Source: Streptomyces pilosus (lineage in GTDB: Bacteria; Actinomycetota; Actinomycetes; Streptomycetales; Streptomycetaceae). Taken from it: a stretch of DNA of 64,000 nucleotides. Within the stretch, counting starts at the first letter, position 1. The number at the start of each line of letters is the position of its first letter. The position numbers were made by a program, and so were the translations under genes. The notes below the pieces were generated by a model. It was not told the origin of the DNA and made no database searches. It worked only from the letters and a program-made list of their open reading frames with translations. The stretch lies in the NCBI RefSeq assembly GCF_014649835.1, contig NZ_BMTU01000005.1:496001-560000 (forward strand), written 5' to 3'. Below are positions 1 through 8,999 of this stretch, one piece after another.

Positions 1-1509
1 AGCGTGGTGTCCCCGTACCTGATGTCGCTCCTCGGCGTGCGGACCACGATGATGATCGCGGGGACGGTGTCGGCGGGGCTGCTGACGCTGGTCCTGATGC
101 GCAGCCGGGCGGTGCGCAACCCCCTCTGGGCGGCGCTGGCCGGGGTGTTCGCGCTGCTGTGCAACGCCGCCTCCGGGCGGGTGACGTACGGGCTCGGCAC
201 GATGTTCGCGCTCGGCGCGGTCGCCGTCGTCTTCTGCTGGCCGTACCGGTGGCGCTACAAGCGCTGGGCGAAGGCCCTGTGCGCGGCCCCGCTGGCGGCG
301 CTGGCGACCATGGCCTCGCCGGTCGCGGGCCTGTTCGTGGGGCTGGTCGCGGTCGCGCTGTTCCTGCAGAAGCGCCGGCCGGGCGCGTGGGCGCTGGGCC
401 TGGCGCCCACCGCGGTGGTGGCCGTGTCGGCGTGGCTGTTCCCGTTCTCGGGGACGCAGCCGATGGGCGTCGGCTCGGTGATCCTGCCGCTGCTGTACTC
501 GGTCCTGGTCTGCGTCCTGGTCCCCGCGGAGTGGAAGACCGTGCGGATCACGTCCGCGGTGTACGGGCTCGGGATCGTGCTGGTGTGGCTGATCAGTTCG
601 CAGATCGGGTCGAACATGACCCGGCTGGCGATGCTGTTCGGCGGGGTGGCACTGGTGGCGGCGCTGCCGTTCGCGGTGCCGAGGTCCCGCAAGTGGTACG
701 CGATCGTCGTCGCGATCGTCGGCTTCACCGGCTGGATCGGCTTCAAGTCGGTCGACGACGTCGTGCACACCACCCCCCGCGCGTCATGGGCGCGCGAGCT
801 GGCGCCGCTGGTGAACGAGCTCCAGGAGGTCGGCGCCGGGCGGGGCCGGGTGGAGGTCGTCCCGGCCCGCTCGCACCGCGAGGCGTCCGCCCTCGCCCCG
901 TACGTCAACCTGGCGCGCGGCTGGAACCGGCAGGCCGACATGGAGCGCAACCCGCTCTTCTACGACGACACCCTCAACTCGGCGAACTACCGGGAGTGGC
1001 TGAAGCGCTGGGGCGTGCACTTCGTGGTGCTGCCCAAGGACGAGCCGGACGGTGACGGCGGCCAGCGGGAACGGGAACTGGTGCAGCGCGGGCTGCCGTA
1101 CCTGAAGCAGATCTGGGGCGACGCGAACTGGCAGCTGTTCGCGGTGGACGAGCCGACGCCGCTGGCGGAGCCGCACACGGTGGTGGAGCGGGCCGAGCAG
1201 GGCGAGTGGACGCTGCGGGTGGAGAAGGCGGGCCGGATCCTGATCCGCGTGCCGTACTCGCCGTGGCTGGGCCTCGTCGACGCCGACGGCGAGGCGCTGG
1301 ACCCGCCGCAGGAGGCGGAGGGGTCCGAGGACCGTCCCGAGGGCGAGCCGAAGACGTACGAGAACGTCCACGGCTGCCTGAGGGAGACGGAGGAGGACAG
1401 CCACGGCGACCGGTGGACGATGCTGCTCGCGCCGGAGCCGGGGACGTACCGCCTGGCGGCTCCGTACCAGTGGGACCGGGGCACGCCCTGCCCCGACGAG
1501 CTGCGCTGA
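1..1509 (+). CDS. Polytopic membrane protein, 5' end outside window
   Basis: The reading frame is open from the first base, so the true start probably lies to the left; the first in-window start codon is GTG at 4. The visible 502 residues have many hydrophobic helices in roughly the first 260 residues, then a soluble C-terminal part of about 240 residues rich in charged and aromatic residues. This layout (membrane core plus extracytoplasmic tail) resembles GT-C type glycosyltransferases and related actinobacterial integral membrane proteins, but I see no diagnostic catalytic motif because the N-terminal loops are missing. A cell-surface role is an inference. It ends 252 bp before the symporter gene and probably forms a separate unit. 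Confidence 0.6.
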   Translation, partial: SVVSPYLMSLLGVRTTMMIAGTVSAGLLTLVLMRSRAVRNPLWAALAGVFALLCNAASGRVTYGLGTMFALGAVAVVFCWPYRWRYKRWAKALCAAPLAALATMASPVAGLFVGLVAVALFLQKRRPGAWALGLAPTAVVAVSAWLFPFSGTQPMGVGSVILPLLYSVLVCVLVPAEWKTVRITSAVYGLGIVLVWLISSQIGSNMTRLAMLFGGVALVAALPFAVPRSRKWYAIVVAIVGFTGWIGFKSVDDVVHTTPRASWARELAPLVNELQEVGAGRGRVEVVPARSHREASALAPYVNLARGWNRQADMERNPLFYDDTLNSANYREWLKRWGVHFVVLPKDEPDGDGGQRERELVQRGLPYLKQIWGDANWQLFAVDEPTPLAEPHTVVERAEQGEWTLRVEKAGRILIRVPYSPWLGLVDADGEALDPPQEAEGSEDRPEGEPKTYENVHGCLRETEEDSHGDRWTMLLAPEPGTYRLAAPYQWDRGTPCPDELR

Positions 1510-1569
1510 CCGGGCCGGCCCGGACGATCCGACGACCCTCCCGGCACCGTTCCCGCACGACTCCCGGCT

Positions 1570-1585
1570 GTTCATGTAGATGAAC
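1570..1585. promoter_or_regulatory. Inverted repeat upstream of symporter gene
   Basis: GTTCAT-GTAG-ATGAAC is a perfect 6-bp inverted repeat with a 4-nt spacer, 177 bp ahead of the symporter start. Its size and symmetry fit an operator for a dimeric repressor. The cognate regulator is not identifiable here. Confidence 0.4.
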
Positions 1586-1761
1586 GACATTCAGGCGAGA
1601 GAACAACTTTGCCTTCTCTTGACCCGACGCTTTCTTGTCGTGCCCGCGCCACCACCCCCACGATGAGCGGGCACTTCGCGGCCCTCCATGTCCCTACCCC
1701 GCTCAGGCGAAGTGCCAACCAGCTGAGCGGTGTTCACAAGGCGGACCCTGGAAGGGGGGAC

Positions 1762-3327
1762 ATGAACGGTCTCGACTGGGCGGTTCTCATCGGCTACTTC
1801 GCCGTGATGGTCGCCATCGGTGTCTGGTCGCACAAGCGGGTGGACAACGTCAGCGACTTCTTCACGGCCGGCGGCAAGATGCCCTGGTGGCTCTCCGGCA
1901 TCTCCCACCACATGTCGGGCTACAGCGCGGTGATGTTCACCGGGTACGCCGGCATCGCCTACACGTACGGGGTGACGTCCTTCGTCACCTGGTCCTTCCC
2001 CATCGCCTTCGGCATCGCCATCGGCTCCAAGCTGTTCGCCCCGCGCATCAACCGGCTGCGCTCCCGGCTCCACGTGGCCTCGCCGCTGGAGTACCTGAAG
2101 AACCGCTACGACCTGAAGACCCAGCAGGCGCTCGCCTGGTCCGGCATGCTGCTGAAGATCGTGGACGTGGGCGCGAAGTGGGCCGCGATCGCCACCCTGC
2201 TGTCGGTGTTCACCGGCGTCTCGCTCAACCAGGGCATCCTCATCACCGGTGTCGTCACCGCGATCTACTGCACCATCGGCGGCCTGTGGGCGGACGCGCT
2301 GACCGAACTGGGGCAGTTCGTCATCCAGTTGCTAGCGGGCCTGACGATGTTCGTCGCGGTGCTGCTCGAACTCGGTGACCACGGCGGCTTCTTCGGCGCC
2401 TGGGACGAACCCGAACTCCAAGGCCACGGGGAGCCGCTGGTCGGACCGTACGGCACGGTCTTCCTGCTGGCGTTCCTCTTCATCAAGCTGTTCGAGTACA
2501 ACGGCGGCATGCTCAACCAGGCCCAGCGCTACATGGCCACCCCCACCCCCCGCGAGGCGGAGCGCTCGGCACGGCTGTCGGCGGTGCTGTGGCTGGTCTG
2601 GCCGGTGATCCTGTTCTTCCCGATGTGGATGTCGCCCCTGCTGGTGGAGTCGCAGAAGACGGACGGCTCCGACTCCTACGCCCTGATGACCGAGCAGCTG
2701 CTGCCGCACGGGCTGCTGGGCCTGGTCATCGTCGGCTTCTTCTCCCACACGATGGCCATGTGCTCCTCGGACGCCAACGCGATCGCGGCGGTCTTCACCC
2801 GTGACGTGGCGCCGGTGCTGTCCGCACGGGCGCGGGCGTGGGGCGAGCGGTCGGGCCTGGTCGCGGCCCGCGTGACCACGGTGGTCTTCCTCGGCCTGTC
2901 CATGGCGGTCGCCACCCAGGTCAACTCGCCGACGTTCAAGGACATCATCACGGTCGTCATCAAGTGGGTGGCCGGCCTGATGGGCCCCATCGCCATCCCG
3001 ATGATGCTGGGGCTGCTGCGTCCGTTCCGCCGCTCCGGCCCCACGGCGGCGCTCGTCAGCTGGGCGCTGGGCCTGTTCGCCTTCTGGCTGGTCAACTACC
3101 CGATCCACTGGGCCGTCGACGGCGGGGTGCCGCTGGAGTACCAGGTCTCCATCCCGCTGGCGGTCTCGCTGATCCTGTACGTGCTGATCGGCTTCGCGAA
3201 GCCGGAGGACACGCCGGAACGGCTGGCGATCATCGACCGGGTCAACACCGATGACGACGGTGGGGCGGTGGGGGCGGCGGTGCCGTCCCGGGGGGAGGAG
3301 CACGTCTCGGCTCCCGCCAGGGACTGA
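1762..3327 (+). CDS. Sodium:solute symporter (SSS family)
   Basis: A 521-residue polytopic transporter of the sodium/solute symporter family, about 13 membrane helices, expected to import an organic solute with Na+. Family-typical features are the N-terminal helix followed by 'SDFFTAGGKMPWW', the glycine-rich 'MSGYSAVMFTGYAGIAY' segment and 'LFEYNGGMLNQAQRYMA' near the middle. The frame is open 51 codons further upstream, but ATG 1762 is preceded by a strong purine-rich ribosome site (GGAAGGGGGG), so I use it. The substrate cannot be told from sequence; sugar or carboxylate import are both possible. It is convergent with the next gene and shares a hairpin terminator with it. A candidate operator lies at 1570-1585. 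Confidence 0.85.
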   Translation: MNGLDWAVLIGYFAVMVAIGVWSHKRVDNVSDFFTAGGKMPWWLSGISHHMSGYSAVMFTGYAGIAYTYGVTSFVTWSFPIAFGIAIGSKLFAPRINRLRSRLHVASPLEYLKNRYDLKTQQALAWSGMLLKIVDVGAKWAAIATLLSVFTGVSLNQGILITGVVTAIYCTIGGLWADALTELGQFVIQLLAGLTMFVAVLLELGDHGGFFGAWDEPELQGHGEPLVGPYGTVFLLAFLFIKLFEYNGGMLNQAQRYMATPTPREAERSARLSAVLWLVWPVILFFPMWMSPLLVESQKTDGSDSYALMTEQLLPHGLLGLVIVGFFSHTMAMCSSDANAIAAVFTRDVAPVLSARARAWGERSGLVAARVTTVVFLGLSMAVATQVNSPTFKDIITVVIKWVAGLMGPIAIPMMLGLLRPFRRSGPTAALVSWALGLFAFWLVNYPIHWAVDGGVPLEYQVSIPLAVSLILYVLIGFAKPEDTPERLAIIDRVNTDDDGGAVGAAVPSRGEEHVSAPARD

Positions 3328-3404
3328 GGCCGGGGTCCCGGGGGGCGGCCGGACGTGGGGGGCCTTCGGGGATCTCGCCCCCGCCGCCCCGTCCCGTCCC
3401 GTCC

Positions 3405-3475
3405 CCGGGGGCTCCGCCCCCGGACCCCCGTTCGCGCAGTTCCTCGCGCCCCTTGGGCGCCTTCTCTAGGCGCCC
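3405..3475. terminator. Tandem hairpins between convergent genes, REP-like
   Basis: Two perfect stems lie here: CCGGGGGC/GCCCCCGG (3405-3412 with 3416-3423, loop TCC) and GGGCGCC/GGCGCCC (3455-3461 with 3469-3475). The second overlaps the stop codon of the minus-strand gene. They sit between convergent genes and should terminate both. From memory, this G/C-rich palindrome and the neighbouring 'GCGCAGTTCCTCGCGCCCCT' string recur through Streptomyces genomes, so it may be an interspersed repeat. Confidence 0.6.
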
Positions 3476-4626
3476 CGGGGGTAGCGGGTGAGCCAGGCCG
3501 GGGAGGAGCCGGTGGGGCCGTGGAGGGCGGGGCCCTGGGTCATCTCCATGGCGAAGTCGTCGGCGAGTTCCAGGATCGTGGGGCGGCCCTCCAGCTCGGC
3601 CAGCCAGGCCGGCGGCAGGGCCGTCTCGCCGTGCAGCGCCCCGAGCAGCCCGCCGGTCAGCGCGCCGGCGGCGGCGCTGGGCCCGTCGTGGTTGACGGCG
3701 AGGCACAGCCCGTGCCGGACGTCCTCCCCCACCAGCGCGCAGTACACGGCGGCGGCCAGCAGTCCTTCGGCGGTGGCGTTCCCCACCAGCTCGGTGACCC
3801 GTGCGGGGCCGGGCAACCCCTGCCGTACGGCGCCCAGCGCCCGCTGGAGCGCGTCGGTGACCTGCTGGTGTCCCGGCCGCGCGGCCAGCAGGGCGAGCGC
3901 GCGCTGCACGGCCGCGTCCAGGCTCTCCCCGCGGGCCAGCGCGTGCACGATGACGGCGTACCCGCCCGCCGCGAGGCAGCCGACCGGATGGCCGTGGGTC
4001 TGCGCCGCGCACTCCACGGCGAGCTGGGCGACGAGCTGCGGTTCCCAGCCGACGAGCAGCCCGAAGGGCGCGGAGCGCGCGGCGGCCTCCGGGCCGGCCT
4101 CACCGGGGTTCTTGGGCGCCTCCGGCGTCCCCATGGTCTCGTCGCCGAGCCCGAGCAGCAGCGTACGGGCGGGGTCCCGGCGGGCGTACAGCCACTCCTG
4201 CCGCGCCAGCCAGCCGTCGTCCTTGCGCCGCTCGTCCGGGCCCCAGTCCCGCTGGGTGGTGGCCCAGCGCAGGTACGCCCGGTGCAGGTCGGTCGGCGGG
4301 TGCCAGGCGCCGGTGTCGCGCCGCACCTGGGCACGGATCAGCCCGTCGACGGAGAACAGGGTGAGCTGCGTGTGGTGGGTGACCGCGCCGCGCCGCCCGA
4401 AGGCGGGGGCGAGGTCGGTGACGCCCTCCGCGCCGTGCGCCTCACGGATCGCGTCGATCCCCAGGCCGGCGACCGGCGCGCCCAGCGCGTCGCCGACGGC
4501 CACCCCGAGCAGCGTTCCGCGCACCCTGCTGCGGAAGTCCTGCTGCTCACGGCGCCCCCACACGGGCCCGGCAGTACCAGCCACCAAGACCTCCCGGGGA
4601 CCGTCCGTACGTACGACGCGGAGCAC
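3466..4626 (-). CDS. ADP-ribosylglycohydrolase-family protein with altered metal site
   Basis: A 386-residue protein of the DraG/ARH family, which removes ADP-ribose from proteins or small molecules using two Mg2+ ions. The N-terminal signature 'RGTLLGVAVGDALGAP' (about residues 36-51) and the C-terminal 'GALTGGLLGALHG' fix the family. The usual Thr-Asp-Asp-Thr metal motif, however, reads T-H-H-T (residues 83-86). The second D-x-D-(T/S) motif reads D-G-P-S, so the second Asp is also gone. Hydrolase activity through the normal di-magnesium centre is therefore doubtful. The protein may use another metal, bind ADP-ribose without cleaving it, or act on a different substrate. The start at 4626 is the first ATG of the frame. 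Confidence 0.75.
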   Translation of the reverse strand: MLRVVRTDGPREVLVAGTAGPVWGRREQQDFRSRVRGTLLGVAVGDALGAPVAGLGIDAIREAHGAEGVTDLAPAFGRRGAVTHHTQLTLFSVDGLIRAQVRRDTGAWHPPTDLHRAYLRWATTQRDWGPDERRKDDGWLARQEWLYARRDPARTLLLGLGDETMGTPEAPKNPGEAGPEAAARSAPFGLLVGWEPQLVAQLAVECAAQTHGHPVGCLAAGGYAVIVHALARGESLDAAVQRALALLAARPGHQQVTDALQRALGAVRQGLPGPARVTELVGNATAEGLLAAAVYCALVGEDVRHGLCLAVNHDGPSAAAGALTGGLLGALHGETALPPAWLAELEGRPTILELADDFAMEMTQGPALHGPTGSSPAWLTRYPRGA

Positions 4627-4687
4627 TGTAATCGAACGCGGGCGGCCGGTTCAGGGGGGCGGGCGGGTATGCGCCCTGTGCAACCCG

Positions 4688-5254
4688 CTACTCGACCACC
4701 CGTACCGGCGTGCCCGCCGTGCCGAAGGTCCACAGGGCCTGGCCGTCGGCCTTGGTGACGCGGATGCCGCCGGTCCTGGCGTCCGGGGCGGCGGGCGGGG
4801 GCGAGGAGCCGTCGACCGCGTTGGAGAACGCGACGGAGACGCCGGACTTCGCGGCGAAGTAGACGATGTGCTCGACCGCCACGCCGTCGCTGCCGGTGGT
4901 GGCCTCCGTGCGGGTGCCGATGGTGTACGAGCCGGGGTCCGGGGAGACCGTGCCCGGCCACACCGTGAAGGAGCGGCGGGCGGCGTCGCTGGCGTCGACC
5001 AGCCACACGCGCTTCTGGTCCAGCGAGTACACGATCCGGCGGCCCGTGCCGGAGTCGGCCGGGACCGCCGCCGGCTTCTTCTCCCGCGGTTCGGCGGACG
5101 GCTTCGCGTCCGCCGTCGCCGACGCGCTCGGCCGGCTGGTGGCGGCGGTGGGTTTCGTCCCCCGGTCCGCCTGGACGGCCAGGACCGCCACCACGGCTAT
5201 CGCCCCCGTGGTCAGCCCGGTCACCCAGGCCCACGAAGGAAGACGGGCAGACAC
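4688..5254 (-). CDS. Exported YkuD-like (L,D-transpeptidase fold) protein, catalytic Cys absent
   Basis: A 188-residue protein with an uncleaved-looking N-terminal membrane anchor (about residues 9-27), a Pro/Ala/Lys-rich linker and a C-terminal beta domain. The pattern 'IVYSLDQKRVWLVD', then 'GSYTIGTRTE', then 'GGIRVTKADGQALW' and 'GTPVRVV' matches the layout of L,D-transpeptidases, where the last block is S-H-G-C-(I/V)-R. Here that block reads A-R-T-G-G-I-R, so the nucleophile Cys is Gly and the paired His is missing. I infer a non-catalytic cell-wall binding or regulatory relative; this rests on motif reading only. The gene is followed, in transcription order, by the ADP-ribosylglycohydrolase-like gene about 60 bp away. 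Confidence 0.65.
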   Translation of the reverse strand: MSARLPSWAWVTGLTTGAIAVVAVLAVQADRGTKPTAATSRPSASATADAKPSAEPREKKPAAVPADSGTGRRIVYSLDQKRVWLVDASDAARRSFTVWPGTVSPDPGSYTIGTRTEATTGSDGVAVEHIVYFAAKSGVSVAFSNAVDGSSPPPAAPDARTGGIRVTKADGQALWTFGTAGTPVRVVE

Positions 5255-5363
5255 CGGTACGTATCTCCTCAGCTGCGGGTCCCGAACGCGCGTCGGATCA
5301 TCCTACTGCCCGTGGGGCGGGCGCCCGCCTCCGTCCGGCGCCCCTCCCCGGCCTGCGCCCGTC

Positions 5364-7952
5364 TCAGTCCAGCACCGGCAGCAGCTCCGGCAGGTGACCG
5401 TCCGAGGCCTCCGCGGCGCGACGGCGCTCCTCGGGGACCTCGCCGTACAGGGTGGTGCGCGGCTTCGCCGGACGGCCCGCCGCCTCCGCGACCGCGATCA
5501 GGTCCTTGACGGACTTGTAGGAGCCGTAGGAGGAGCCCGCCATCCGCGAGATGGTCTCCTCCATCAGGGTGCCGCCGAGATCGTTGGCCCCGGAGCGCAG
5601 CATCTCCGCCGCGCCCTCCGCGCCCAGCTTCACCCAGCTCGTCTGGATGTTCGGGATGTGCGGGTGCAGCAGCAGCCGCGCCATCGCCGTGACCGCGCGG
5701 TTGTCGCGGACCGTCGGGCCCGGGCGGGCGATGCCGGCCAGGTAGACCGGGGCGTTGGTGTGCACGAAGGGCAGCGTCACGAACTCCGTGAAGCCCCCGG
5801 TGCGGCGCTGGATGTCCGCCAGGGTGCGCAGGTGCCCGAGCCAGTGCCGGGGCTGGTCGACGTGGCCGTACATCATCGTCGAGGAGGAGCGGATGCCCAG
5901 TTCGTGGGCCGTGGTCACCACTTCGATCCAGGTCGCCGCCGGCAGCTTGCCCTTGGTCAGGATCCAGCGGACCTCGTCGTCGAGGATCTCGGCGGCCGTG
6001 CCGGGGATCGTGTCCAGGCCGGCCTCCTTCGCCGCCGTCAGCCACTCGCGGATCGACAGGCCGGTGCGGCTCGCGCCGTTCACCACCTCCATCGGGGAGA
6101 AGGCGTGCACGTGCATGCCGGGGACGCGTGCCTTGACCGCCTTCGCGATGTCGAAGTACGCGGTGCCCGGCAGGTCGGGGTGGATGCCGCCCTGCATGCA
6201 GACCTCCACCGCGCCGACGTCCCAGGCCTGCTGGGCGCGGTCGGCGACCTGGTCCAGGGAGAGCGTGTAGGCGTCGGCGTCCGTGCGGCGCTGGGCGAAG
6301 GCGCAGAAGCGGCAGCCGGTGTAGCAGACGTTGGTGAAGTTGATGTTGCGGGTGACGATGTACGTCACGTCGTCGCCCACCGCGGACTTCCGCACGTCGT
6401 CCGCCACCCGGCACAGGGCGTCCAGTGCCGGGCCGTCGGCGTGCAGCAGCGCCAGCGCCTCCGCGTCGGTGAGCCGAGTCGGGTCGTCGGCCGCCGTGCG
6501 CAGCGCCGCGCGGACGTCGGTGTCGATGCGCTCGGGGACCATCCCGGGGGCGGCCGCCTCGCGCAGCGCCTCCCAGTCGCCGTACACCTCGTCGAAGTCG
6601 TCGCGGCGGTCGGCGCTGCGGCCCTCGGTGTCGATGGTGCGGTGCAGGTCGGTGCGGCCGGTGGCGGTGAACGCCTCGTCCGGCTCCTGCCAGGGCAGCC
6701 CCCCGGGGAGCGCGTCCGGGCGCGCCAGGCCCGTCTCCGGGTCGGCGAGGGCGGCCACGTGCGGGCGCAGCCGCGGGTCCAGCCAGGGCTCGCCGCGGCG
6801 CACGAACTCCGGGTAGACGCAGAGCCGTTCGCGCAGTTCGAAGCCGGCCGCCCGGGACTTCTCGGCCAGTTCCTCGATCTGCGGCCAGGGGCGTTCGGGG
6901 TTGACGTGGTCGATGGTGAGCGGGGAGACGCCGCCCCAGTCGTCGATGCCGGCCGCGATCAGCCGCCCGTACTCGGAGTCGACCAGGTTCGGCGGGGCCT
7001 GGAGACAGGCGGAGGGGCCGAGGACGAGCCGGGCCACCGCGACGGTGGCGACCAGTTCGTCCAGTTCCGCGTCCGGCATGCCGCGCATCGCGGTGTCCGG
7101 CTTCGCGCGGAAGTTCTGGATGATCAGTTCCTGGATGCCGTGGTGCGCCCGGGAGACCTTGCGCAGCGCGAACAGGGACTCCGCGCGCTCCTCGTACGTC
7201 TCGCCGATGCCGATGAGGACGCCGGAGGTGAAGGGGACCGAGGAGCGGCCCGCGTCCTCCAGGACCCGCAGCCGCACGGCCGGCTCCTTGTCCGGGGAGC
7301 CGTGGTGGGGACCGCCGGGCTCGGACCACAGGCGGGTCGCGGTGGTCTCCAGCATCATGCCCATGGACGGGGCGACCGGCTTCAGGCGCTGGAAGTCCGT
7401 CCAGCTCATGACGCCCGGGTTGAGGTGGGGCAGCAGCCCGGTCTCCTCCAGGATGCGGATGGAGACGGCCCGCACGTAGGCGATCGTGTCGTCGTAGCCG
7501 TGCGCGTCGAGCCACTCGCGCGCCTCGGGCCAGCGGTCCTCGGGCTTGTCGCCGAGGGTGATGAGGGCTTCCTTGCAGCCGGCGGCGGCACCCTTGCGGG
7601 CGATGTCCAGCACCTCGTCCGGCGACATGAACATCCCGTGCCCGGCCCGCCGCAGCTTGCCGGGCACGGTGACGAACGTGCAGTAGTGGCACCTGTCCCG
7701 GCACAGCCGGGTCAGCGGCACGAAGACGCTCTTGGAGTACGTGATGACCCCGGGCCGTCCCGCCGCCTCCAGGCCCGCGTCGCGGACCCGGGCGGCCGAC
7801 GCGGAGAGGTCCTCGAGGTGCTCACCGCGCGCCTGGAGCAGGACGGCGGCCTCGGTGACGTCCAGGGAGACGCCGTCCCGGGCGCGTCTGAGCGCACGGC
7901 GCAGGGAGTTCTCGGTCGGGCCGCCCGTTCCGGAGGTCACGGAAGTCGTCAT
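5364..7952 (-). CDS. fbiC: FO synthase FbiC (7,8-didemethyl-8-hydroxy-5-deazariboflavin synthase)
   Basis: This 862-residue bifunctional radical-SAM enzyme makes FO, the chromophore of coenzyme F420, from tyrosine and 5-amino-6-ribitylamino-uracil. Two radical-SAM modules are visible. The CofG-like half has C84-x3-C88-x2-C91 ('CRDRCHYC') and the CofH-like half has C543-x3-C547-x2-C550 ('CYTGCRFC'). The full length and fused order are those of actinobacterial FbiC. A -10-like hexamer TATGCT lies 6 nt upstream of the ATG, suggesting a very short leader or leaderless mRNA. The adjacent F420-using oxidoreductase on the same strand and the Ddn-type gene just beyond give a consistent F420 context. 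It is downstream of the LLM gene by 55 bp but seems to have its own promoter. Confidence 0.95.
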   Translation of the reverse strand: MTTSVTSGTGGPTENSLRRALRRARDGVSLDVTEAAVLLQARGEHLEDLSASAARVRDAGLEAAGRPGVITYSKSVFVPLTRLCRDRCHYCTFVTVPGKLRRAGHGMFMSPDEVLDIARKGAAAGCKEALITLGDKPEDRWPEAREWLDAHGYDDTIAYVRAVSIRILEETGLLPHLNPGVMSWTDFQRLKPVAPSMGMMLETTATRLWSEPGGPHHGSPDKEPAVRLRVLEDAGRSSVPFTSGVLIGIGETYEERAESLFALRKVSRAHHGIQELIIQNFRAKPDTAMRGMPDAELDELVATVAVARLVLGPSACLQAPPNLVDSEYGRLIAAGIDDWGGVSPLTIDHVNPERPWPQIEELAEKSRAAGFELRERLCVYPEFVRRGEPWLDPRLRPHVAALADPETGLARPDALPGGLPWQEPDEAFTATGRTDLHRTIDTEGRSADRRDDFDEVYGDWEALREAAAPGMVPERIDTDVRAALRTAADDPTRLTDAEALALLHADGPALDALCRVADDVRKSAVGDDVTYIVTRNINFTNVCYTGCRFCAFAQRRTDADAYTLSLDQVADRAQQAWDVGAVEVCMQGGIHPDLPGTAYFDIAKAVKARVPGMHVHAFSPMEVVNGASRTGLSIREWLTAAKEAGLDTIPGTAAEILDDEVRWILTKGKLPAATWIEVVTTAHELGIRSSSTMMYGHVDQPRHWLGHLRTLADIQRRTGGFTEFVTLPFVHTNAPVYLAGIARPGPTVRDNRAVTAMARLLLHPHIPNIQTSWVKLGAEGAAEMLRSGANDLGGTLMEETISRMAGSSYGSYKSVKDLIAVAEAAGRPAKPRTTLYGEVPEERRRAAEASDGHLPELLPVLD

Positions 7953-7958
7953 CCTTTG

Positions 7959-7964
7959 AGCATA
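7959..7964 (-). promoter_or_regulatory. -10 hexamer of fbiC
   Basis: TATGCT on the minus strand ends 6 nt before the fbiC ATG, so transcription would begin at or next to the start codon. No clear -35 is visible. Confidence 0.5.
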
Positions 7965-8007
7965 CGTTCGGGGTGGTCAGGTCCCTGGCCCGTCCGCTCC
8001 GCCGCGC

Positions 8008-8856
8008 TCACTCGACGAACTGCCGGCAGGCGTCCAGGGCCCGCAGCACCTCCGCCTCGCCCGCCGCCGGGAGCTGCACCACGGTCTCCTCGACGCCCAG
8101 TTCGGCGAAGTGGGCCAGCTTGCCCGCACTGGGCAGGACGGCGTACGGGACGACCTGGAGCGCGCCCGGGTCGCGGCCCGCGTCGGCCCAGGCGGTGCGC
8201 AGCCGGGGCAGTGCCTCCGTCAGGCCGCGCCCGCCGATCGGCAGCCAGCCGTCGGCGTACTCGCAGATGTGCGCGAACAGTTTGGGCCCGGCCGCCCCGC
8301 CGACCAGGGTGCGCGGACCCACCACCGGGCCGCGCGGCTTCTGCACCGGCTTGGGGTGCGCGAAACTCGGCCGCACGCGGGCGAACTCGCCTTCGTAGCC
8401 GGTCGGTTCCTCGGCCCACAGCGCCCGCATCAGGCCCATCCGGTCCCGCACCAGCTCCCGCCGGGTCCGCCACGTCACGCCGTGATCGGCGGCCTCCTCG
8501 ACGTTCCAGCCGAAGCCGAGGCCCAGCGTGAAGCGGCCCCCGGAGAGGTGGTCCAGGGTCGCGACCTGCTTGGCCAGGTCGATCGGGTCGTGCTGCGCGG
8601 CGAGCGTGATGCCGGTGCCGAGACCGAGCCGCTCGGTGACGGCCGCGGCCTGCCCGAGCGCGACGAACGGGTCCAGGGTGCGCCCGTACTCGCGGGGCAG
8701 GTCCCCGCCCGCCGGGTAGGGGCTGGTCCGCTCGGTGGGGATGTGCGTGTGCTCCGGCAGGTACAGCCCGGCGAACCCGCGCTGTTCCAGCTCACGGGCG
8801 AGCCGGACCGGGGTGATCGTCTCGTCGGTGAGGAAGATCGTGACGGCGATGCGCAT
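8008..8856 (-). CDS. F420-dependent LLM-class oxidoreductase
   Basis: A 282-residue luciferase-like (TIM-barrel) flavin/deazaflavin oxidoreductase of the TIGR03619-type actinobacterial group, using F420 as hydride donor or acceptor. Evidence: N-terminal 'MRIAVTIFLTDETI', 'ARELEQRGFAGLYLPEHTH', 'LGTGITLAAQHDPIDLAKQVATLDHLSGGR' spread over residues 1-110, and 'GLGFGWNVEE'. I chose ATG 8856 rather than the upstream in-frame start at 8892 because the family begins at MRIAV and a GAAAGG ribosome site precedes it. The substrate is unknown. Its position beside fbiC, on the same strand, supports F420 dependence. Confidence 0.85.
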   Translation of the reverse strand: MRIAVTIFLTDETITPVRLARELEQRGFAGLYLPEHTHIPTERTSPYPAGGDLPREYGRTLDPFVALGQAAAVTERLGLGTGITLAAQHDPIDLAKQVATLDHLSGGRFTLGLGFGWNVEEAADHGVTWRTRRELVRDRMGLMRALWAEEPTGYEGEFARVRPSFAHPKPVQKPRGPVVGPRTLVGGAAGPKLFAHICEYADGWLPIGGRGLTEALPRLRTAWADAGRDPGALQVVPYAVLPSAGKLAHFAELGVEETVVQLPAAGEAEVLRALDACRQFVE

Positions 8857-8983
8857 GAGCGGCCTTTCGTACGCGGACGACGACCCATGCATACCCGGAC
8901 GCGCCCCGTCTGTCCATACCGACCGGTCGGCATCATGCGGGCCGGCGGCCCGCCTCGGCCGTCCCGTTCCCCCGGGCCGCCGG

Positions 8984-8989
8984 TAGGCT
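8984..8989 (+). promoter_or_regulatory. -10 hexamer of Ddn-type gene
   Basis: TAGGCT lies 10 nt before the ATG at 9000, compatible with a leaderless or near-leaderless transcript. Confidence 0.5.
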
Positions 8990-8999
8990 CGGGCGCACC

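Noticed and set aside
4866..8531. A 1221-codon plus-strand frame opposite fbiC
   Set aside because: It is a shadow of the opposite strand of fbiC and neighbours, Arg/Gly/Val-rich, with no ribosome site or recognisable domain.
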